Assembly: GCF_039528515.1 (NCBI RefSeq) | Contig: NZ_BAAALT010000144.1 | Span: 1-8,625 of the forward strand | Length of the DNA stretch: 8,625 bases | Source of the DNA: Luedemannella flava | GTDB taxonomy: Bacteria; Actinomycetota; Actinomycetes; Mycobacteriales; Micromonosporaceae | Direction: 5' to 3' | Notes under the pieces: model-generated | What the model was told of the DNA's origin: nothing | Seen by the model: only the letters and a program-made list of their open reading frames with translations | Databases searched by the model: none | Shown here: positions 5,073 to 8,625 of the stretch, piece after piece | Layout: the number at the start of each line of letters is the position of its first letter | Position numbering within the stretch: position 1 is the stretch's first letter | Position numbers and translations under genes: made by a program

Positions 5073-7022
5073 TCAGATGTCGAGGAAGCGCACGTCCTTC
5101 GCGTTGCGCTGGATGAAGGTGCGCCGCGCCTCGACGTCCTCGCCCATGAGGACGCTGAACAGCTCGTCGGCGGTGGCGGCGTCGTCGAGCGTGACCTGGC
5201 GCAGGGTGCGGGTCGCCGGGTTCATGGTGGTGTCCCACAGCTCCGGGTAGTTCATCTCGCCCAGACCCTTGAACCGCTGGATGTCGTCCGGCTTGGCGTT
5301 CGGCTTGGTCTGCTGGCGCAGCGCGATCAGGCCGTCGCGCTCGCGGTCGGAGTACGCGTACTGCGCGTCGTCGCCCTTCTTGTTCCACTTGATCTTGTAA
5401 AGCGGCGGGGCCGCCAGGTAGACGTGGCCGAGCTCGACCAGCGGGCGCATGAACCGGAACAGCAGCGTGAGCAGCAGCGTCTGGATGTGCTGGCCGTCGA
5501 CGTCGGCGTCGGCCATCAGCACGATCTTGTGGTACCGCAGCTTCTCGATGTCGAACTCGTCGTGGATGCCGGTGCCGAGCGCGGTGATCAGCGCCTGGAC
5601 CTCGTTGTTCTTCAGCACGCGGTCGATGCGCGCCTTCTCCACGTTGAGGATCTTGCCGCGGATCGGGAGGATCGCCTGCACCTTCGGGTCACGGCCCTGC
5701 TTGGCCGAGCCGCCGGCGGAGTCACCCTCGACGATGAAGATCTCCGACACCCGGGGGTCGGTGGACTGGCAGTCGGCGAGCTTGCCCGGCATCGAGCCGG
5801 TCTCCAGCAGCGACTTGCGCCGCGCGAGCTTGCGGGCCTGCTGGGCGGCGATGCGGGCGCGGGCCGCCTGGGACGCCTTGGTGATGATCACCTTAGCCTC
5901 GGCCGGGTTGCGCTCCAGCCAGTCGACCAGCCACTCGTTGCAGGTCTTCTGCACGAAGCTGCGCATGTCGGTGTTGCCGAGCTTGGTCTTGGTCTGACCC
6001 TCGAACTGCGGGTTGGCCAGCTTCACCGAGATGATCGCGGCGAGTCCCTCGCGGATGTCCTCACCCGAGAGCTTCTCGTCGTTCTTGAGCAGCTTCTTGT
6101 CGGCCCCGTACTTGTTGATCACGCCGGTGAGCGCGGAACGGAAGCCCTCTTCGTGGGTGCCACCCTCGTGGGTGTTGATGGTGTTCGCGAACGTGTAGAC
6201 GCTCTCGCCGTACGACTCGTTCCACTGCATCGCGATCTCGACGGCCATGCCCTCACCCTCGGCGCCGAACTCGACGACCGAGCGGTGGATCGCGCTCTTG
6301 GTCTGGTTGAGGTGGCGCACGAAGTCGGCGATGCCGCCCTTGTAGCAGAAGGTGATCTCGCGCTTCTCCTCGTTGGCGTCCTCGCGCTCGTCGCGCAGCG
6401 CGATCGTCAGACCGCGGTTGAGGAAGGCCATCTCCTGCAGGCGCCGGTAGATCGTCTCGTACGTGAACTCGGTCGTCTCGAAGATCTTGTCGTCCGGCCA
6501 GAACGTCACCGAGGTGCCGGTGCGGTTGGTCGTCTCGCCCTTGTCCAGCTTGTCGGGCTTGGAGTTGTTGTAGCGCTGACGCCAGACGTGACCGTCCTTC
6601 CAGATCTCGAGGTCGATGCGCGTGGACAGCGCGTTGACCACGGAGATGCCGACGCCGTGCAGACCGCCGGAGACCGCGTACGCCTTGCCGTCGAACTTGC
6701 CGCCCGCGTGCAGCACGGTGAGGACGACCTCGACCGTGGGCCGCTTCTCGACCGGGTGGATGTCGACCGGGATGCCGCGGCCGTTGTCGACGACGCGCAC
6801 GCCGCCGTCGGCCAGCAGGGTCACCTCGATCGTGTCGCAGAAGCCGGCGAGGGCCTCGTCGACCGCGTTGTCCACTACCTCCCACACCAGGTGGTGCAGC
6901 CCTCGCTCACCGGTCGAGCCGATGTACATGCCGGGCCGCTTGCGCACGGCCTCCAGGCCCTCGAGCACCGTGATCGACGATGCGTTGTAGTCACCAGGCT
7001 TCTGCTTGGGCGCTGCCACCAT
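5073..7022 (-). CDS. gyrB: DNA gyrase subunit B
   Basis: GyrB is the ATPase subunit of DNA gyrase; its TOPRIM domain supplies the metal ions for DNA cleavage. The protein has 649 residues from ATG 7020-7022, which has GGAG about 10 nt upstream; GTG 7044-7046 would add eight basic residues but lacks a ribosome binding site. The GHKL ATPase domain shows EVVDN with catalytic Glu48 and Asn52, DNGRG at 79-83 and GGLHGVG at 119-125. The transducer has QTK at 343-345. Arg148 in WRQ corresponds to the coumarin-contacting E. coli Arg136, so aminocoumarin resistance is not suggested. The TOPRIM domain has EGDSAGG (Glu432) and DADVDG (Asp505, Asp507, Asp509), followed by QRFKGLGEMN at 582-591. The end DVRFLDI is canonical and the size is normal for actinobacteria. 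No insertion or damage is seen. Confidence 0.97.
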   Translation of the reverse strand: MVAAPKQKPGDYNASSITVLEGLEAVRKRPGMYIGSTGERGLHHLVWEVVDNAVDEALAGFCDTIEVTLLADGGVRVVDNGRGIPVDIHPVEKRPTVEVVLTVLHAGGKFDGKAYAVSGGLHGVGISVVNALSTRIDLEIWKDGHVWRQRYNNSKPDKLDKGETTNRTGTSVTFWPDDKIFETTEFTYETIYRRLQEMAFLNRGLTIALRDEREDANEEKREITFCYKGGIADFVRHLNQTKSAIHRSVVEFGAEGEGMAVEIAMQWNESYGESVYTFANTINTHEGGTHEEGFRSALTGVINKYGADKKLLKNDEKLSGEDIREGLAAIISVKLANPQFEGQTKTKLGNTDMRSFVQKTCNEWLVDWLERNPAEAKVIITKASQAARARIAAQQARKLARRKSLLETGSMPGKLADCQSTDPRVSEIFIVEGDSAGGSAKQGRDPKVQAILPIRGKILNVEKARIDRVLKNNEVQALITALGTGIHDEFDIEKLRYHKIVLMADADVDGQHIQTLLLTLLFRFMRPLVELGHVYLAAPPLYKIKWNKKGDDAQYAYSDRERDGLIALRQQTKPNAKPDDIQRFKGLGEMNYPELWDTTMNPATRTLRQVTLDDAATADELFSVLMGEDVEARRTFIQRNAKDVRFLDI

Positions 7023-7492
7023 CAGTCGCTTTCTCCGCGGAGGCACGCGGGGGCGTGCCGGCCGGCAGGGGTCGTGCGCGGGCCGCTTCGCGGATCACGC
7101 ATCGTCAACGGTCGGTCGTGTGCTGGTCAGTGGGCCTGTCGCGGCCGCTGTCCAGTCAGTTGTCAGGTCCACCGCCATCCTACTGTGCGCGTGCGACGAG
7201 ACTGCCCTGCGGCACCCCGCAATCACGGCGTTGACCCCTCTGGAACCGCCGCAGCGCCTCGTTCAGCGGCGGAGCCGACCCCCCTATCGCACAACCGGGG
7301 CGCGAGGGGCGCAGCGCCGTCGTGCGGCGAGCGCCCTGCCCGGGGCGAATGCTGCCGGTTCAGGGGTCGCGCCGGGTGACCGGAGTGACGTATGTTGCCT
7401 TGCCGCCTCTATCGGGGCCCAAGCAGCCCGCGGGCGGCATGCCCCGCCTCGGTGCCCAGCAGGCGCAGCAGCGGGATAGGGAGGTAACCCCG
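7023..7492. promoter_or_regulatory. Long divergent intergenic region upstream of gyrB
   Basis: This 470-bp region lies between the divergent starts of gyrB and the 188-residue gene. On the minus strand TAGGAT (complement of 7177-7182) is a plausible gyrB -10 element, though no clear -35 stands 16-18 bp upstream; it would give a leader of about 150 nt. On the plus strand TATGTT at 7391-7396 is a plausible -10 for the divergent gene, again with a poor -35. Two perfect palindromes lie in the gyrB leader: TGCCGGCCGGCA at 7056-7067 and CTCCGCGGAG at 7033-7042, the latter including the gyrB ribosome binding site. Open frames across the region lack ribosome binding sites and recognisable products, so I see no gene here. 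Confidence 0.4.
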
Positions 7493-8059
7493 ATGGCGCT
7501 CGACAACGTGGCCGTCCAGTGGCCGCGCACCGGCCGCTTCTATGAGCCTGTCCCCGCCGACGAGTTCGCCGACTTCGCCCACGTCGCGGCAGGTGCCCCC
7601 GCGCATGCCGGGCCGGCGGCGGCGCTCGCCGCCCACATCGCCAAGACCTCGACCGTGCGCGCCGGCGCCTACACCGACCTGGTGGACCTTCTCCTCGGGC
7701 TCGACGGCGTGCTGTTCGCGACCGACGCGGCGGCCGAGGATGAGGACCCGGTCATCGACCCGGACGGCTGCGCGTGGATCGCCGGCGGCCTGGAGCGCTT
7801 CGTCGCCGGCCACGAGGCGCTCGGCCAGGCGGGGGACGAGATCACCTTCGACAGCGTGGCCGTCGTGCTGGGCGCCGCGCTCAACCAGGGCCGCCTCGCC
7901 GAGCAGCAGCTGCGCTGGCTCGACCAGCGGCTGGACAGCCTGCGCGACGACGAGGGCAACCCGCCGCAGTGGAACTTCACGCTGCTGGAACTGCGGGTGC
8001 TCACGGTCTTCTACCGCCGCTGCGCCGACCGCGGCTTCGCCGTCTACGCGGACTTCTAG
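7493..8059 (+). CDS. Conserved-looking hypothetical protein (function unknown)
   Basis: I do not recognise this 188-residue protein. Its start is well supported: ATG 7493-7495 follows GGGAGGT with 7 nt spacing, although the frame is open further upstream. The protein is acidic, soluble and probably mainly helical, with no signal peptide or membrane segment. Visible features are an Ala-rich helix near residues 40-52, DLVDLLLGLDGVLFATD at 62-78, an acidic loop (AAEDEDPVIDPDG) near 79-92, a helix with LAEQQLRWLDQRLDSL around 135-150, and an aromatic C-terminus (ELRVLTVFYRRC, ending VYADF). It lies on the strand opposite to gyrB and dciA, between two genes that are usually neighbours in actinobacteria. 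Base composition matches the flanks, so recent transfer is not indicated. That it is a real gene is fairly sure from the ribosome binding site and length; no function is proposed. Confidence 0.75.
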   Translation: MALDNVAVQWPRTGRFYEPVPADEFADFAHVAAGAPAHAGPAAALAAHIAKTSTVRAGAYTDLVDLLLGLDGVLFATDAAAEDEDPVIDPDGCAWIAGGLERFVAGHEALGQAGDEITFDSVAVVLGAALNQGRLAEQQLRWLDQRLDSLRDDEGNPPQWNFTLLELRVLTVFYRRCADRGFAVYADF

Positions 8060-8077
8060 CGCCACAAATACGGGCAT

Positions 8078-8096
8078 TTCGGAGACGATCTCCGAA
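8078..8096. terminator. Perfect hairpin between convergent genes, likely bidirectional terminator
   Basis: TTCGGAGA (8078-8085) and TCTCCGAA (8089-8096) form an 8-bp perfect stem with a 3-nt loop. It starts 18 nt after the stop of the 188-residue gene and lies downstream of dciA on the other strand. There is no U-tract, as is common in actinobacteria. The convergent position supports termination in both directions. Confidence 0.5.
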
Positions 8097-8097
8097 C

Positions 8098-8137
8098 TAC
8101 ACAGGCGTAATCCACAAGCTGTGGACACACCTGTGTA
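8098..8137. repeat. Nested inverted repeat containing two opposed DnaA-like boxes
   Basis: The outer arms TACACAGG (8098-8105) and CCTGTGTA (8130-8137) are perfect complements. Inside them, almost concentric, TCCACA (8111-8116) and TGTGGA (8120-8125) form a second perfect inverted repeat around AGC. The inner arms belong to TAATCCACA (8108-8116) and TGTGGACAC (8120-8128), each one base from a DnaA box and facing opposite ways. It could be a second terminator hairpin, a protein-binding palindrome, or both. Confidence 0.5.
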
Positions 8138-8162
8138 CGACCGCCACTAGATATGGGATCGC

Positions 8163-8625
8163 CTATCCGTACGTGTCCCGCGGGCCACGACCGGGCACCC
8201 GCCGGGGCCCCCGGCTCCACGACGGCGCGACCGGCCCGTGGATGTTCAGCCGGGTGACCACGTTGTGCCCGACGGAGGCCGCGATGAGCCCGACGAGCTT
8301 CGCGCTGAGCAGCCGCAGCTGCGTCGCCCAGGCGGTCGACTCGGCCTCCACGGTGAGGACGCCGTCCTCCAGCTTCACCGGCCGGCAGTGCGCCGCCACG
8401 TCGGCGCCCACGACCGCCTCCCAGGCGCCGAACACCTTGCCCTCGGCGGCGGGCTTCTCCCACCCGCGCGTCTGCATGAGCCGTCCCATGATCGACCCGA
8501 ACGGCTGCGGGTCGCGCGGGTCGGGCCCCGAGCCTGAGTACCCCCGTGGCCGGAACCGCCGCGGTTCGCCGCCGTCGGCCGCTCCGCCCTTACGCGCCGG
8601 GGCCGGCCGCGCGGCCCGCCGGGCC
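8163..8625 (-). CDS. dciA: DUF721 / DciA family protein, C-terminal part (runs off right edge)
   Basis: The frame is open from the TAG at 8163-8165 to the right edge, giving 153 visible residues; the true start lies outside. The ATG at 8489 is internal, because the upstream codons encode the linker typical of the actinobacterial family: a basic Arg/Pro/Ala-rich stretch, then GYSGSGPDPRDPQPFGSIMG. The DUF721 domain follows with RGWEKPAAEGKVFGAWEAVVG, HCRPVKLEDGVLTVEAESTAWATQ (shown in part), LRLLSAKLVGLI and VTRLNIHGP, and a short basic tail. DciA proteins load or activate the replicative helicase DnaB at origins in bacteria that lack DnaC or DnaI (family knowledge). In actinobacteria the gene normally sits between recF and gyrB; here an extra inverted gene separates it from gyrB. 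Confidence 0.88.
   Translation of the reverse strand, partial: ARRAARPAPARKGGAADGGEPRRFRPRGYSGSGPDPRDPQPFGSIMGRLMQTRGWEKPAAEGKVFGAWEAVVGADVAAHCRPVKLEDGVLTVEAESTAWATQLRLLSAKLVGLIAASVGHNVVTRLNIHGPVAPSWSRGPRRVPGRGPRDTYG

Noticed and set aside
6536..6610. Aminocoumarin-resistant GyrB.
   Set aside because: The key Arg in the WRQ segment and the ATP-site motifs are all present, so no resistance signature is seen.
5052..7379. A 775-codon open frame on the plus strand opposite gyrB.
   Set aside because: It is a mirror of the high-GC codon bias of gyrB: its composition is Val/Leu/Asp/Arg/His-rich without recognisable motifs, and the gyrB frame beneath is fully conserved.
7322..7492. N-terminal extension of the 188-residue protein from an upstream in-frame start.
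   Set aside because: The extension has no ribosome binding site of its own and is Arg/Pro-rich noise, whereas the ATG at 7493 has GGGAGGT at ideal spacing.
8163..8489. A complete 108-residue DUF721 protein starting at ATG 8489.
   Set aside because: The frame stays open to the window edge and the upstream codons encode the family's typical GPDPRDPQP linker, so this ATG is internal.

Overview
This is a high-GC actinobacterial chromosome segment close to oriC. Read on the minus strand, the order is dciA (DUF721), gyrB, gyrA, a DUF3566 membrane protein, tRNA-Ile, a DLW-39 microprotein and tRNA-Ala. That order is the conserved neighbourhood downstream of dnaA-dnaN-recF in actinomycetes, so oriC is expected beyond the right edge (inference). 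GyrA wording such as the GQF-HPHGD segment and the overall layout suggest a filamentous actinomycete, perhaps Micromonosporaceae. That family assignment is an inference.

Layout. Bases 1-144 hold the start of a SAM-methyltransferase gene that runs off the left edge on the minus strand. Diverging from it is a two-gene plus-strand cassette (275-813): a ribbon-helix-helix antitoxin overlapping a PemK/MazF-like toxin, preceded by four 12-bp-spaced GTCACAG-type repeats. Bases 846-1177 hold tRNA-Ala(TGC), the 42-residue DLW-39 protein and tRNA-Ile(GAT), probably one transcript. Bases 1290-2466 encode the DUF3566 protein; one ambiguous base (N at 2180) breaks its frame. gyrA (2470-4974) and gyrB (5073-7022) follow, separated by a 98-bp spacer that carries four DnaA-box-like sequences in one orientation. 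A 470-bp region then separates gyrB from a divergent, unrecognised 188-residue gene (7493-8059). That gene converges on the end of dciA (8163 to the right edge) across two tandem inverted repeats, one of which contains two opposed DnaA-like boxes.

Function. Most of the window is replication and topology machinery. GyrA and GyrB form the A2B2 gyrase that supercoils DNA, and DciA is the replicative-helicase loader family. The DUF3566 protein is a membrane protein coupled to gyrA by a 3-nt gap. The tRNAs are a common oriC-proximal pair. The toxin-antitoxin cassette next to tRNA-Ala looks like an accessory insertion.

The observations most worth checking are the DnaA-box cluster between gyrB and gyrA, a methionine in GyrA where quinolone-binding Asp87 is expected, the iterated operator of the toxin-antitoxin cassette, and the nested inverted repeat before dciA. 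I found no CRISPR array, insertion sequence or clearly novel multi-gene system.
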